Positions 25,648 through 34,591 of a DNA stretch of 64,000 nt are shown here, in pieces (positions within the stretch are counted from its first letter, which is position 1; each line of letters begins with the position of its first letter). Both the position numbers and the translations under genes were made by a program. Source of the DNA: Cellvibrio sp. KY-YJ-3. Lineage in GTDB: Bacteria > Pseudomonadota > Gammaproteobacteria > Pseudomonadales > Cellvibrionaceae. The notes beneath the pieces were generated by a model. The model made no database searches and was not told the DNA's origin. It worked only from the letters and a program-made list of their open reading frames with translations. The stretch lies in assembly GCF_008806955.1 (NCBI RefSeq), contig NZ_CP031727.1, positions 3,300,001-3,364,000 on the forward strand, read 5' to 3'.

Positions 25648-25963
25648 TCTCTAGAACAGTTGTAATGAGTAATTTGACTAAGCATAAAAGTTACTGAAGG
25701 AGCGCAACTTGGCATTCTGCTCCTTATCCATTACGAAATCATAATTTAACCATTGCTCTAACTTTCATCTACATTTTCTTTGCAGAAAGCACTATCGTTT
25801 TATTTGTCAGCAGCTCAATCAATTTAAGCAATCCGATCAGCTTTTTTACCTCCCGCATGTGATATAGCCAATCCGTAAGCTATCAATTATTTTGAAATAC
25901 TCTAACTGGACTTCCCAGACTCTAGTTGACACACCTAAGCTACTTCAACTTATGATTACCCCC
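25648..25963. other. Intergenic region between convergent JAB and relaxase genes
   Basis: AT-rich, 316 bases, with no convincing gene or hairpin terminator. Nothing else identified. Confidence 0.6.
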
Positions 25964-28738
25964 CTACATTACTTGACAATAGAATTGCTCAATTGCATTT
26001 TGTTTTTCACCAATGTGCTCAGAAATCTGTTGTTCTAGTGCCGCACGGTCATCAGTTATAATCAAAGTTTGATGCTTGGCCCTACTGATAGAGACGTAGA
26101 AAGATTTCTGTGATGCAAGATTACGGCGAAAGCTTTCAGCATGATAAATCACTCTATCTGCTGTCTGCCCTTGGGCAGCATGTGCTGTCGTAACGTAATC
26201 ATGAGACCAGTGCAGGCTAGCAGTTTCAGTGAGGTCAACCGTGACAAACTTACTCCTTGAAAAAGAGATGCGAGCAGTTTTCGCATTTTGATCAATTGAA
26301 TCCACTACGCCTTTCATTCCGTTAATTAAACCATTTCGGCGATCATTTAAAGTCCAAATAATTTTGTCACTTATTGCAAGCTCCGCCTCGACAGGTCGAT
26401 ACGCTTGGCTGCTTGCCCCCCATATACCTCTAGGGTTCCAAACCAGCTGGCGGCCCGATTTATCTGCAATTGTTAATGTGTTTTTTCTTGGATTTCGCTC
26501 CACGATACGCCAATAGGAATGTTTAGTGATTCCCTGCCTTTTGTAATCTTTTCCGAACAGGAGGCAATCACCAACTTGGTAATTGAAAACATCTGTACGG
26601 GAAGAGCGAGTGTGATCAACACGTTCAACTTGTGCAGTATTTAAAAATTTTTCACCGATAATACCTTCTTGTTTTAGAGCCTCTCGGATTTCACTGGTAA
26701 GTTCCCGCCGTCCAGCACGACTTGGATCTATTATCAGGGTTTTATCGCGCTCATCTAAGGTTAACGAAACCCATGACTCGACGATTTTTTTATACCGACT
26801 TGTTTTATCACCATCAACTTGAGTAACACTTCCTCCCTCGCCTTCCAATAATTGAAGCGCTTTTCTGGCGTCACCTTCTATACCGGCATACACAGCTGAT
26901 AATGCGCTCTCATTTTGTTGACGAACAATTTCATCAAGTTTAAATGTTTCAATTCCAAATTCTTGTAATTGTCGAAAAGCTGCGCCCGCCTCAACTGAGC
27001 CAAGTTGCTGAACATCACCCACCAACACTACACGGGCAGCCCGCTTTTCAGCCAACATGACCAACCGGTGCATATCCCGTGTGCTCAGAAGTGAAGCCTC
27101 ATCCACAATCCACACTTGCTGTTTTTTTGAATTCTTAGCATAAGACACGCGCAAAAGATGGCTAGCGACGGTTACAGCTGAGTTCAGTCCCGCGCCTTCC
27201 AAAAGTGATTTACAAGCTGATGATGAAGGAGCCATTCCAACAACTTCATAACCTTTGCTCACACAAATCTCAGAGAATTCGCGCAAAACAGTACTGGTTT
27301 TTGCCGTTCCGGCATAGCCTTGCAATGCAACGAAAGAAGCATGAGTTTGTAACAATCCGCGCAAAGCAGTTTGCTGGCTCAAATTCCATTCGTCGTAACC
27401 ATTTGCTTGGCTTTTTAGGTTTGCCTGAGAAATATAGGTTTCAACAATGTTCGAAGCCACTAAACTTTTAACAGCTCCATTACCACGACCAATACAATCA
27501 AGCAGGGAGTTTTCACGGGCAACAATTTCAGGAGTCGTATAACCCACAACTTCTCGCCAATTTTTAAACTGGCTCGAATATTCATGCAAGGAGCGCTTAA
27601 GGAGACTGCCATTTGCCTCCGCAATAGAAATCCATCGTTGAATCGCCTCAGATGAAACGCCGCAACCAACAGCCTTTTGATTAATCTGGTCAACAAGCCT
27701 CAACCGGGACACAATTGAATCCCTCTCAAACAGATCATCAACACAATCTTCGTAAATATCCTTAAGCCGACTAAAGCATTCATCACTGACGCGCTCCAAA
27801 TGATTAACTTCGGAGGCGCGGCAGACCGCCTCTCGTACTACGTCACGACTATCAAACCGGAATTCATCTTCTAATTTTTGCCAGCTATTAAGTAAGTCCA
27901 TTTTTTCGACGAATTCCTTTTTATCACGCAACCGGCGTGCGAGTTTCTCCTTTAACGCTGCTGGCGCTGACTCTCGTGTAAGACCTTGTTCATCGAGAGC
28001 CGCATCAATGGCATCACGTCTGCTACTAAATGCATTAATAATATCCTCAGAAAACCCTTCAATTTCAAAACTAGAATTTTGGGTTCTTCGTATGCCATAG
28101 CCTAATTTCCTGAGGTTTGCTGCTAATTCTTGACGATAATGCAATCCCACTTTCATCTGTACACAATACAGATGGCGAGATTCAATGCTACGCCAAACAC
28201 CCAACTCTTTTTCTGTAGCGTTTATCACTACTATGTGCGAGTGTAACTGGGGCTGTAAGCTTCTCGATGTATCGTGGCGGAACACCCCGCACAGCAGGTT
28301 ACTGGTAGCTACGTGATCAAACTGATCACGGCCGTATTCATCTAGAGTGTGCTCACGAATAAATGCTGCATGCTTTTCCATCATTCTAATTGCGGCATCA
28401 ACAGCAGCTTCATGGGCATGAATAACTCTCTCATCACCACCAACCAAAGCAGCCAAACTAACGCTTTTGGGTGGGGAAAGAACGCAATCAATGCCAGGCT
28501 TTCTCTCATTCTCACCATTCCTGAAAGCCCCGAGTTTTTGCCCTGCAATATCGCCCCTAAGGTAACAACTGAATAGATCGCGGCTCACGGGCTTCATATC
28601 TATGCCCAAGCTCTGCGCTCCTTTACCAGCCCATCTTGAGACACACGTTTCACCTGCGGCATAGTAGTCAGCATGGTCGCTATGCTCGTAATATGTTATC
28701 GCATGTTCAACACTTCGAATCGGAGATAGGGTCATCAT
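25964..28738 (-). CDS. MobF-family conjugative relaxase/helicase (TrwC/TraI type)
   Basis: A 924-aa relaxase that nicks the element's oriT and unwinds the strand for transfer. Seen: N-terminal tyrosine pairs Y16/Y17 and Y25/Y26, as in TrwC-type enzymes; the histidine triad in FRHDTSR (H155) and QLHSHIVV (H166, H168); and a RecD-like helicase half with Walker A QGYAGTAKT (473-481), Walker B WIVDEAS (543-549) and a C-terminal HAAQGQTADRVIYH motif. Length is close to TrwC (966 aa) and shorter than F TraI. Its start overlaps the stop of the upstream small protein gene (28735-28738), so they are coupled. Together with the coupling protein 770 bases away it forms the element's mobilization module. 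All key residues appear present. Confidence 0.93.
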   Translation of the reverse strand: MMTLSPIRSVEHAITYYEHSDHADYYAAGETCVSRWAGKGAQSLGIDMKPVSRDLFSCYLRGDIAGQKLGAFRNGENERKPGIDCVLSPPKSVSLAALVGGDERVIHAHEAAVDAAIRMMEKHAAFIREHTLDEYGRDQFDHVATSNLLCGVFRHDTSRSLQPQLHSHIVVINATEKELGVWRSIESRHLYCVQMKVGLHYRQELAANLRKLGYGIRRTQNSSFEIEGFSEDIINAFSSRRDAIDAALDEQGLTRESAPAALKEKLARRLRDKKEFVEKMDLLNSWQKLEDEFRFDSRDVVREAVCRASEVNHLERVSDECFSRLKDIYEDCVDDLFERDSIVSRLRLVDQINQKAVGCGVSSEAIQRWISIAEANGSLLKRSLHEYSSQFKNWREVVGYTTPEIVARENSLLDCIGRGNGAVKSLVASNIVETYISQANLKSQANGYDEWNLSQQTALRGLLQTHASFVALQGYAGTAKTSTVLREFSEICVSKGYEVVGMAPSSSACKSLLEGAGLNSAVTVASHLLRVSYAKNSKKQQVWIVDEASLLSTRDMHRLVMLAEKRAARVVLVGDVQQLGSVEAGAAFRQLQEFGIETFKLDEIVRQQNESALSAVYAGIEGDARKALQLLEGEGGSVTQVDGDKTSRYKKIVESWVSLTLDERDKTLIIDPSRAGRRELTSEIREALKQEGIIGEKFLNTAQVERVDHTRSSRTDVFNYQVGDCLLFGKDYKRQGITKHSYWRIVERNPRKNTLTIADKSGRQLVWNPRGIWGASSQAYRPVEAELAISDKIIWTLNDRRNGLINGMKGVVDSIDQNAKTARISFSRSKFVTVDLTETASLHWSHDYVTTAHAAQGQTADRVIYHAESFRRNLASQKSFYVSISRAKHQTLIITDDRAALEQQISEHIGEKQNAIEQFYCQVM

Positions 28739-29085
28739 AAGCTCACCCGCTCCTGGTGCTGATATCGGAGGAGCATCTTGTCAGCGCGGGATTTCAATTC
28801 GTCACCAGAAAGGTCTGAGCCTGATTGCTTTGCCGCTTCAGACGCCATGATTCTTGCTACGACTGATGCATGCAAAATCGCTGACGACACACGACTCAAA
28901 TTATCAATTTGATTAGAAATATCATCAGAATTTTTTGAAAGCCCACGGTCTATAAGTAACCTAGCAGCTGCACTTTGGCTTAAACCACGTTCTTCGGCAA
29001 AAATTTTTATTTGTTGATTCATTTTTTTACAGCAATGAAGCTGAATACGATAAGGATGTGATGCGCTCATTTTTCTTATACTCAC
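28735..29085 (-). CDS. Small relaxosome accessory-type protein (TrwA/MobC-like)
   Basis: A 116-aa protein directly upstream of, and overlapping by four bases, the relaxase gene. Seen: an N-terminal basic part and a segment KKMNQQIKIFAEERGLSQSA that resembles a ribbon-helix-helix DNA-binding module, followed by a helical C-terminus with likely oligomerisation helices. Relaxosome proteins of this kind (TrwA in R388) bind near oriT and often repress their own operon. TGAGTCAC-like repeats directly upstream (29089-29163) are candidate binding sites. Family membership is by size, context and the short basic motif, so it is tentative. The start could also be the second in-frame Met. Confidence 0.65.
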   Translation of the reverse strand: MSIRKMSASHPYRIQLHCCKKMNQQIKIFAEERGLSQSAAARLLIDRGLSKNSDDISNQIDNLSRVSSAILHASVVARIMASEAAKQSGSDLSGDELKSRADKMLLRYQHQERVSL

Positions 29086-29088
29086 TAT

Positions 29089-29163
29089 TGGGTCACTTTA
29101 TTATTGGTTTTTTAGCCGCTTGAGTCATCAATGACTCATACTAACTTTTTCTCTTTGAGTCAC
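29089..29163. repeat. TGAGTCAC-like repeats upstream of the relaxosome gene
   Basis: Four copies of a TGAGTCA-type octamer: TGGGTCAC at 29089, TGAGTCAT at 29121 forming a perfect inverted repeat with ATGACTCA at 29131-29138 (two-base loop), and TGAGTCAC at 29156. They sit within 80 bases of the accessory gene start, where a ribbon-helix-helix repressor/oriT-binding protein would act. Confidence 0.65.
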
Positions 29164-29199
29164 CATTACTCTAGCTTTTCCGCAGGAAAACACATCTGC

Positions 29200-29263
29200 A
29201 CAAGTGTGCGTGAGGTGTCCGTTATATTTGTAGCGTTAGCTACAGATATAACGTTTACCTTTC
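29200..29263. other. Candidate oriT region with 14-bp inverted repeat
   Basis: A 14-base inverted repeat, GTTATATTTGTAGC (29221-29234) and GCTACAGATATAAC (29239-29252), one mismatch and a four-base loop, is flanked on one side by GTGCGTGAGGTGTCC. MobF oriTs place the nick a few bases from such an inverted repeat. The position between the relaxosome genes and the coupling protein fits. The nick base is not identified, and the assignment rests on location and structure. Confidence 0.5.
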
Positions 29264-29265
29264 TA

Positions 29266-29297
29266 ATCCCACTGCTTAAGCAGTGGGATGTTTTTTT
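29266..29297 (+). terminator. Rho-independent terminator, plus strand, in the mobilization region
   Basis: ATCCCACTGC (29266-29275), loop TTAA, GCAGTGGGAT (29280-29289), then G and seven T. A perfect 10-base stem with a strong T-tract on the plus strand. No plus-strand gene ends just before it, so it may insulate the oriT region or end a small plus-strand transcript. The remaining 29298-29511 is AT-rich, with no gene seen. Confidence 0.75.
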
Positions 29298-29511
29298 AAA
29301 AATACACATCACGTGCACGTTATGAAAGAAATCCACATCTATTTCAAAATAGAGATTATTCACGGTTCCTATATTTTGGTTCAATAATAATTTATTAGTC
29401 ACAACTAACTCCTGACTACCGATGATCACTCACGAAACAGATTACCTTCAAAATCATGGCCGGCATCACAAAAAGGAGAACAAAACCAAACCATTTAAAA
29501 TTTTAAAGGAG

Positions 29512-31170
29512 TTATATTTCATCTAGATCGGCATCCAGCTTATTTTTAATTTTAGACAATGGAGCTAACTGACTCCGTTGCAAGCGATTAACAACAGGCA
29601 AGTCAATGAGGGGGACTCGTAGGCGGGACCAACCAATGCCTGCGATTTTTATGTAGCCCCGGAGGTCGTCCAGCTGCATAATTTCCGACGCCAATACCGC
29701 CCGACGTGACTCAATTTTTGTTGTGGTGGATACACTTCCTTTTCCGCTGTGAGTTTTGCTTTCTGCCAAAATTTCACCATCACCAATCGAGCGACTTAGA
29801 TATTCCGCGGTGTCTGCATCTGGAGTTCGCAAAATCACGCTGTGACCGACACTACCTATAATCGATTTGGTTTCATCCGCACCGTAAATAGAATAGAGTT
29901 GATTAATATTTTGAAATGCTAATGTTAGATTAACTCCATATTTACGCAGCTTTGACACGGCCTGCGAAAGACCTCCAATCCGTCCATTTGATGATAATTC
30001 ATCCAAAAACATCCAAATTCTGCGCTTAGTACTGGGCACGAGACTAAATCCTTCGGCAATCATAAGGTTGATCCACATTCCTCTAAGTATTGAAGTAGAA
30101 GCCGCAGTGGCATCATCGTAAATAATCCAAAGATTCCCTTTTTTATGGTCACTTGACATCCAATTTCTCACACTAAAAGATTTGTGATCCGCGTCCGGGT
30201 TTAAAAGCTCAAGCGACTTAATCGCCTCGCTAACAATTCCAAGCACATCGTCAATTTTTTTCTCGTTCGAGCTATCAAATACTCTATGCGCCGTCGTTCC
30301 TTTTACCAACTCTCGTAGCTCTTCACGGCTTGCATATGAAGCATAATAAATAAGATCGCGATTTGTGGTTTTACCTCGCTCCAAACACTTTTCAAAGATC
30401 ACAGTCATTACACCTCTCGCAGATTCGAACCATGCCTTTGATTCGCCAACACCTTCAGCAATAAGAGAATTAGCAATCAAACGACAATCCGTTTTCACTT
30501 TTATGTCAGCAAAAGGTGATGTGTCGATTCCGTTCACATGTACCGGGGATAAAACTATGTCGTTAACTCGTCCCAACCTGCGGTATATATCGCCATTAAT
30601 ATCCACACATGCATAGGAGTCGCCACGCCGGAGTATCGAAAGTATCATCTTTAGTATGAGCTGCGTCTTTCCAGTACCAGGTTCTCCGCACAATAAAAAA
30701 CATCGCATTTCTAGCTCTGTGGGAATTGCATACCCTCCAATTGAGATCGGAACTTTTGACACGCCCTTTCTCTTAATCGCTTTTATCATTTTTTCTCGAG
30801 GCATCAATTTTGCACCCCGAATGATTTTTTCCGACCCAGTCATTAGTATCATTATGATGAGCAGTGTCCATGCCACTAAGGCTCCGACAACTAAACTTAC
30901 CCAGCTAGCGAGCTCTACCCATGTAGTGATTAGGCGGGGAAATGACTGTGCAGTGCCAAGAACCATCCGTTCGAAAATAGCTGACTCTTGATATAGGTTT
31001 CTAAGTAGATCCGCAAAGGTGAACCAGCCATATGTAGATGCACCCATAAACGCAATGAAGATTAGAGAGCCACTAGCTTTACCTCGTGCAAAACCGATAA
31101 GTAGTGCTAACATTGCCGCAGCGAGTGCCGATATTTGTGTTGTTAAAACTGGGGGCATATCGAAGTTCAT
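29512..31170 (-). CDS. Type IV coupling protein (TrwB/TraD family)
   Basis: Inner-membrane DNA-pumping ATPase of 552 aa that brings the relaxase-DNA complex to a type IV secretion channel. Seen: two or three N-terminal hydrophobic segments (about 9-27, 35-52 and 92-111), Walker A CGEPGTGKT (161-169) and a Walker B strand reading RIWMFLDELSS, then the conserved AFQNINQLYSIYG motif. Length fits TrwB (507 aa) more than TraD. Its start overlaps the AlpA-like stop (ATGA), so these two are coupled. No other T4SS genes exist in the element, which must borrow a helper's channel. Confidence 0.92.
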   Translation of the reverse strand: MNFDMPPVLTTQISALAAAMLALLIGFARGKASGSLIFIAFMGASTYGWFTFADLLRNLYQESAIFERMVLGTAQSFPRLITTWVELASWVSLVVGALVAWTLLIIMILMTGSEKIIRGAKLMPREKMIKAIKRKGVSKVPISIGGYAIPTELEMRCFLLCGEPGTGKTQLILKMILSILRRGDSYACVDINGDIYRRLGRVNDIVLSPVHVNGIDTSPFADIKVKTDCRLIANSLIAEGVGESKAWFESARGVMTVIFEKCLERGKTTNRDLIYYASYASREELRELVKGTTAHRVFDSSNEKKIDDVLGIVSEAIKSLELLNPDADHKSFSVRNWMSSDHKKGNLWIIYDDATAASTSILRGMWINLMIAEGFSLVPSTKRRIWMFLDELSSNGRIGGLSQAVSKLRKYGVNLTLAFQNINQLYSIYGADETKSIIGSVGHSVILRTPDADTAEYLSRSIGDGEILAESKTHSGKGSVSTTTKIESRRAVLASEIMQLDDLRGYIKIAGIGWSRLRVPLIDLPVVNRLQRSQLAPLSKIKNKLDADLDEI

Positions 31171-31364
31171 AGCTCACCCCCCTTTACGCCGAAGTTTTGC
31201 GAGATCCAATTATCAACTGTTGATTCGGCCCACCCCTGAATAGATGAACCTGGTAGACTTTTCGCATCTGGAAAGTGTCCTGCCTTGCGCCATCGCCATA
31301 ATGTTGTCGCTGATATATTTAACCTGTCACATACCTGTTGAGTTCTAAGAAATGTTTCACGCAT
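31167..31364 (-). CDS. AlpA/MerR-type helix-turn-helix DNA-binding protein
   Basis: A 65-aa protein with a MerR/excisionase-like helix-turn-helix (TQQVCDRLNISATTLWRWRKAGHFP) followed by a short wing-like part; in this family the proteins act as excisionases (recombination directionality factors) or activators of int. The ATG at 31364 has a strong GGAGGT nine bases upstream, so it is preferred over a longer reading with 22 more residues. It is coupled by ATGA overlap to the coupling-protein gene. It is divergent from the 546-aa gene. Likely role: excision or control of mobilization gene expression. Which of the two is not decided by sequence. Confidence 0.82.
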   Translation of the reverse strand: MRETFLRTQQVCDRLNISATTLWRWRKAGHFPDAKSLPGSSIQGWAESTVDNWISQNFGVKGGEL

Positions 31365-31439
31365 GGGGTACCTCCAGAGGTGTAATGTTATTGCGTGAAA
31401 ACAGAATAATACGGCTGAAATTTCGCACATCCCAAAAAA

Positions 31440-31453
31440 GGGAACCGTTTCCC
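31440..31453. promoter_or_regulatory. Imperfect palindrome in the divergent AlpA / 546-aa promoter region
   Basis: GGGAACCGTTTCCC is a 14-base near-palindrome, with two central positions unpaired, midway between the AlpA-like start (31364) and the 546-aa start (31494). It is a plausible operator for the AlpA-like or another element regulator. No known factor is recognised. Confidence 0.4.
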
Positions 31454-31493
31454 ACTTTTATTTCCAACCCATTTCCGGGCAACAGAATAGAAA

Positions 31494-33134
31494 ATGAACA
31501 GAAAAGTAAATTTTTCCATCTACAGCGGGCTTCCAGATGACTACCTGGAGTATTTTGAAAAGAACCTTATTCCCCTTAGTCAAAATAATTACTCGGATAA
31601 CATGCTGAAGGCATTGATGTCACTTCATGAGGCTATAACTGAACGAAAGTCTATCGGAGCCGGTATTTGTGAGGGGATGAAATTAAAGACGGGAAAAAAT
31701 ATTGCCTTTTGGCATTTTCTAACGGGTTTGCCTATTTCTACGAATGGTGGCGATTTTCTGAATTCACTTGGTTACACCAATGACCTCGCGCACTTTTGCT
31801 CAATAGACTGCAATGGAATTTTAAATATTGCGATTAGCGGGATAGACACTCTCACACGACTCTCTATCGCAAACGAAGACCAAGTATTACTATCCCTAGC
31901 CACTTATGAAGCTCTAATCTTCAGTGAAGTCAACGAACTTATTGAAAAAAAACAGTTTTATTGGCCATCAGAAATCCACAATTTTCCACTTGAAGATCAG
32001 GCAGCAAATCAAAAACTAGTAAGCTGTTTGATTTCTCAAAACCTGCTCACTGAACCAATCAATGAATACCTATTAGCTAGAAACAGCACGATTGTCACTG
32101 AAGAATTGCAAGAAACCGGATCATTTATTCGAGATGTATACGCACTTGTAAGCCGAAGTAAAGGGGATGATCAGCGCGCACATGAGCGCCGCAAGAATCT
32201 TCAAGATCAAAAGCCACTTAGACCAATCGCGGAATTGAACGATTTTTTTGAAACTGAGGCGACTAGAGTTTTAACTAAGGTTCTAAAAAGTGACGTATCA
32301 AAAAAAAATCTACAAAGGATGCTTAAACCTCTTTATCCAAAGAGAAAAAATTCGCCTCAATATGTGTTAGCCGGTTTTTGTCTGATGTGTCACAGGAAAG
32401 CTGATAGAGATGAATACTATTGCCCCACTCACACAAAACCAACAAAAAAACCAGAAGATATTGGAAAGCAAGATCGAAATAAATCACTAAAGAAAAGAAT
32501 TCACCAAGCCTTCGATAACCTTGGCTATCTGCTACTTCATGAGAAGGCGGCACTCATAAAATACCCGAGAATATTAAAAAAATACAATATCATCACTGAA
32601 CCACACAAAGAAATTAGAAACCGCATCCAAAATAATTACAAAGAAATTTTCATCAATTATTTAAAAAGATTGGGATTGACAGAGAAAGAAATTTTAATCG
32701 AAAAAGCCTATTTTTTATCCGGCTGGGGCATGCATCACCCTCTTCATAAAAAATTCTATAAAAAACTTCGAGCAATAGAGAAAGCATATATAAAGTCAGA
32801 TAATTGTTGGTCGATATCCTCTCTTAGCATGCTAAATGACATACTGCATATGAGCAAGGACCAGAACCAGGACCACCCGCATACGAGAGACCTCTTTCCA
32901 GCCACTCTAGGACTGTTTCAATGTAATGAAAAAGAGCTTGGCTCACTTCTAGCGATTCAAAACTCAATGTTAGATGGAGATATCACTGAGCTGCTATCTC
33001 CATCTGAATTTATTGAGTGCATTAATCGGCTCAGCATTTTTAAACTAATCGAAATTGCATCCAGCAAACGAAAATATACCTCTGTAATTAATAAAGATTA
33101 TCTGCCTGCCAATTTAATCAAGTCATCTATATGA
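31494..33134 (+). CDS. Unknown 546-aa protein with a CxxC-x10-CxxH zinc motif
   Basis: I do not recognise this family. Seen: no signal peptide or membrane segment, a mostly helical and Lys/Asn-rich sequence, a lower G+C composition than the flanking chromosome, and one probable zinc site C296-x2-C299-x10-C310-x2-H313 within GFCLMCHRKADRDEYYCPTH. A basic linker follows. It is divergent from the AlpA-like gene and overlaps the convergent integrase gene by 37 bases at the 3' end, so it belongs to the element's core rather than its cargo. Possible roles are control of integration, replication or a second defence factor; none is supported directly. Confidence 0.75.
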   Translation: MNRKVNFSIYSGLPDDYLEYFEKNLIPLSQNNYSDNMLKALMSLHEAITERKSIGAGICEGMKLKTGKNIAFWHFLTGLPISTNGGDFLNSLGYTNDLAHFCSIDCNGILNIAISGIDTLTRLSIANEDQVLLSLATYEALIFSEVNELIEKKQFYWPSEIHNFPLEDQAANQKLVSCLISQNLLTEPINEYLLARNSTIVTEELQETGSFIRDVYALVSRSKGDDQRAHERRKNLQDQKPLRPIAELNDFFETEATRVLTKVLKSDVSKKNLQRMLKPLYPKRKNSPQYVLAGFCLMCHRKADRDEYYCPTHTKPTKKPEDIGKQDRNKSLKKRIHQAFDNLGYLLLHEKAALIKYPRILKKYNIITEPHKEIRNRIQNNYKEIFINYLKRLGLTEKEILIEKAYFLSGWGMHHPLHKKFYKKLRAIEKAYIKSDNCWSISSLSMLNDILHMSKDQNQDHPHTRDLFPATLGLFQCNEKELGSLLAIQNSMLDGDITELLSPSEFIECINRLSIFKLIEIASSKRKYTSVINKDYLPANLIKSSI

Positions 33135-34378
33135 TCAGCCCACTTTTGCAACCACACCCGACACTCAGCCTCATATTTATGCAAATCATATGTCCCCTCT
33201 ATACCCTTCCGAGAATGCCCTAAAATAGCCTCACCGACTTCGCTCGGGCACCCCAAGCGAGACAGCCCTGTTCGTACGGTTCGCCTTAAATCATGCGGAG
33301 ACCAGTGGGCAATATCAAGCATCCGTTTAGTTTCTCTTAATTTCCAAGCCTGTTCTGTGATGCTCTTTTGCTGAATTTGAATGCCTGTTTTTTGGCTTGG
33401 GAAAGGAAAATCACCAGTAATTAATTTTAACTGCTTGAGAAAATCCACCGCTTGTGTCGGTAGCTGGACGTACCGCTCAGTTTCTGTTTTAGTTTTTACA
33501 TGCCAATAACGCTTTTCAAGATCAATGTCAGCCCATCGGGCATCGCATACTTCACCAGTTCTACATCCAGTCCATAATGTGAAGCGAAGAATATTTTTTT
33601 GTGTTGGTGTGAATACCGAGCCGGGTAACCATGTTAGAAATTGAACTAATTCTGAGTCGTTGAGCACCCTCTTTCCTTTCTGCGAGGTCAGCCTAACTTT
33701 AGCTCTACGTAAACTGTTTTTGGCTTGCAATGCAGGGTTTGCAAAAGTATCGTCAAATTTCTCTAACCCTATCGAAAATTCATACGCTGCTGACAGCTCA
33801 CGCACCACGTTACCTGCTTGAACATTAGCTCCACGATCAACAATTTCAATTATCATTTTCACAATATCTTTACGTGTAACCTCTACTGCTTGACGATCCC
33901 CCAGAACCCGCACGGCATCGCTATAGAGTGTTCGGCGGACCTCTTTTTGCCCCTTTTCTTTTCTGGCCCCACCTATGACGCGCCCGTCAACCTGCCTACC
34001 CTCTATGTAATATTCAAGATAAAAATCGATCATCTGCTTAACTGAGTAGGATTTAAGCTCAATAGTTTGTGAAGCCAGCCTCCCTTCTTGCTTTGATGCT
34101 TTTTGATCCGAAGCTGGGCAGCGCCCCATTTTTCGAAGCTGCTTCAATTCCCCCAAACGAACACGTGCCTTGGCAAGAGTAGTTTCTGGAAATCTTCCTA
34201 TGTGCATTTGCACCAACTTGCCAGTAACCGGGCTCGTATATCGATAGTAAAATGACTTTGCCCCCGCTGCTGCACAGCTGACTCTTAACCCCCGATTTTC
34301 CCCACTATCAGCCAAATCAGCACAACCCGGTTTCATTGCACTGATGCTATTGCTGTTCAACTGAGCTTTCTTAGTCAT
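33098..34378 (-). CDS. int: Tyrosine recombinase integrase of the mobile element
   Basis: Site-specific recombinase of 426 aa. Seen: an N-terminal arm-binding-type domain (about 1-100, with FYYRYTSPVTGKLVQMHIGRF), a core-binding domain, and a catalytic domain with R273 in TGCRTGEV, HDLRRT (H362, R365), H388 in ILGHSRKG and the nucleophile Y397 in GTYDLHKYE. So the complete R-H-R-H-Y set is present. It is transcribed away from mutS, its start 250 bases from the intact mutS ATG, with the arm repeats (34498-34521) and attR in between. The gene location beside the attachment site is usual for integrases of this type. It probably catalyses both insertion into and excision from the 5' end of mutS. 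Confidence 0.93.
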   Translation of the reverse strand: MTKKAQLNSNSISAMKPGCADLADSGENRGLRVSCAAAGAKSFYYRYTSPVTGKLVQMHIGRFPETTLAKARVRLGELKQLRKMGRCPASDQKASKQEGRLASQTIELKSYSVKQMIDFYLEYYIEGRQVDGRVIGGARKEKGQKEVRRTLYSDAVRVLGDRQAVEVTRKDIVKMIIEIVDRGANVQAGNVVRELSAAYEFSIGLEKFDDTFANPALQAKNSLRRAKVRLTSQKGKRVLNDSELVQFLTWLPGSVFTPTQKNILRFTLWTGCRTGEVCDARWADIDLEKRYWHVKTKTETERYVQLPTQAVDFLKQLKLITGDFPFPSQKTGIQIQQKSITEQAWKLRETKRMLDIAHWSPHDLRRTVRTGLSRLGCPSEVGEAILGHSRKGIEGTYDLHKYEAECRVWLQKWADHIDDLIKLAGR

Positions 34379-34497
34379 ATTTCTAGCTCTCCTAGAAGCG
34401 GGGAAGTATCATAAACAAAAATATTGAGGCTAAGGCTGTGAGCATTTTTCTATAGGTTTCAGAATCTTGAACACTTTATATGACTAGCTATATGCTT

Positions 34498-34521
34498 AAA
34501 CCTACACTTAAACCTACATTT
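34498..34521. repeat. Integrase arm-type repeats, right end
   Basis: AAACCTACACTTAAA at 34498-34512 is a perfect match to the left-end copy at 19855-19869, and it overlaps a second, partial unit AAACCTACATTT at 34510-34521. They lie 137-160 bases inside attR. Confidence 0.7.
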
Positions 34522-34535
34522 TTCTGTGCAAACCT

Positions 34536-34546
34536 ATGAAATTTCA
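34536..34546. repeat. Short terminal repeat ATGAAATTTCA, shared with the left end
   Basis: An 11-base match to 19903-19913, with a palindromic centre. It lies between the arm repeats and the core here and inside the left arm repeat at the other end. A possible accessory protein site in excision. Confidence 0.5.
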
Positions 34547-34591
34547 AGAACTCTCACGTCCTTACACAAACTCGACATTACTAGTAATATC

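Noticed and set aside
29200-29297. Small RNA gene or riboswitch between the relaxosome and coupling-protein genes
   Set aside because: The inverted repeat and the hairpin with T-run look like one, but no promoter is recognised and the location fits oriT structure plus a terminator better.
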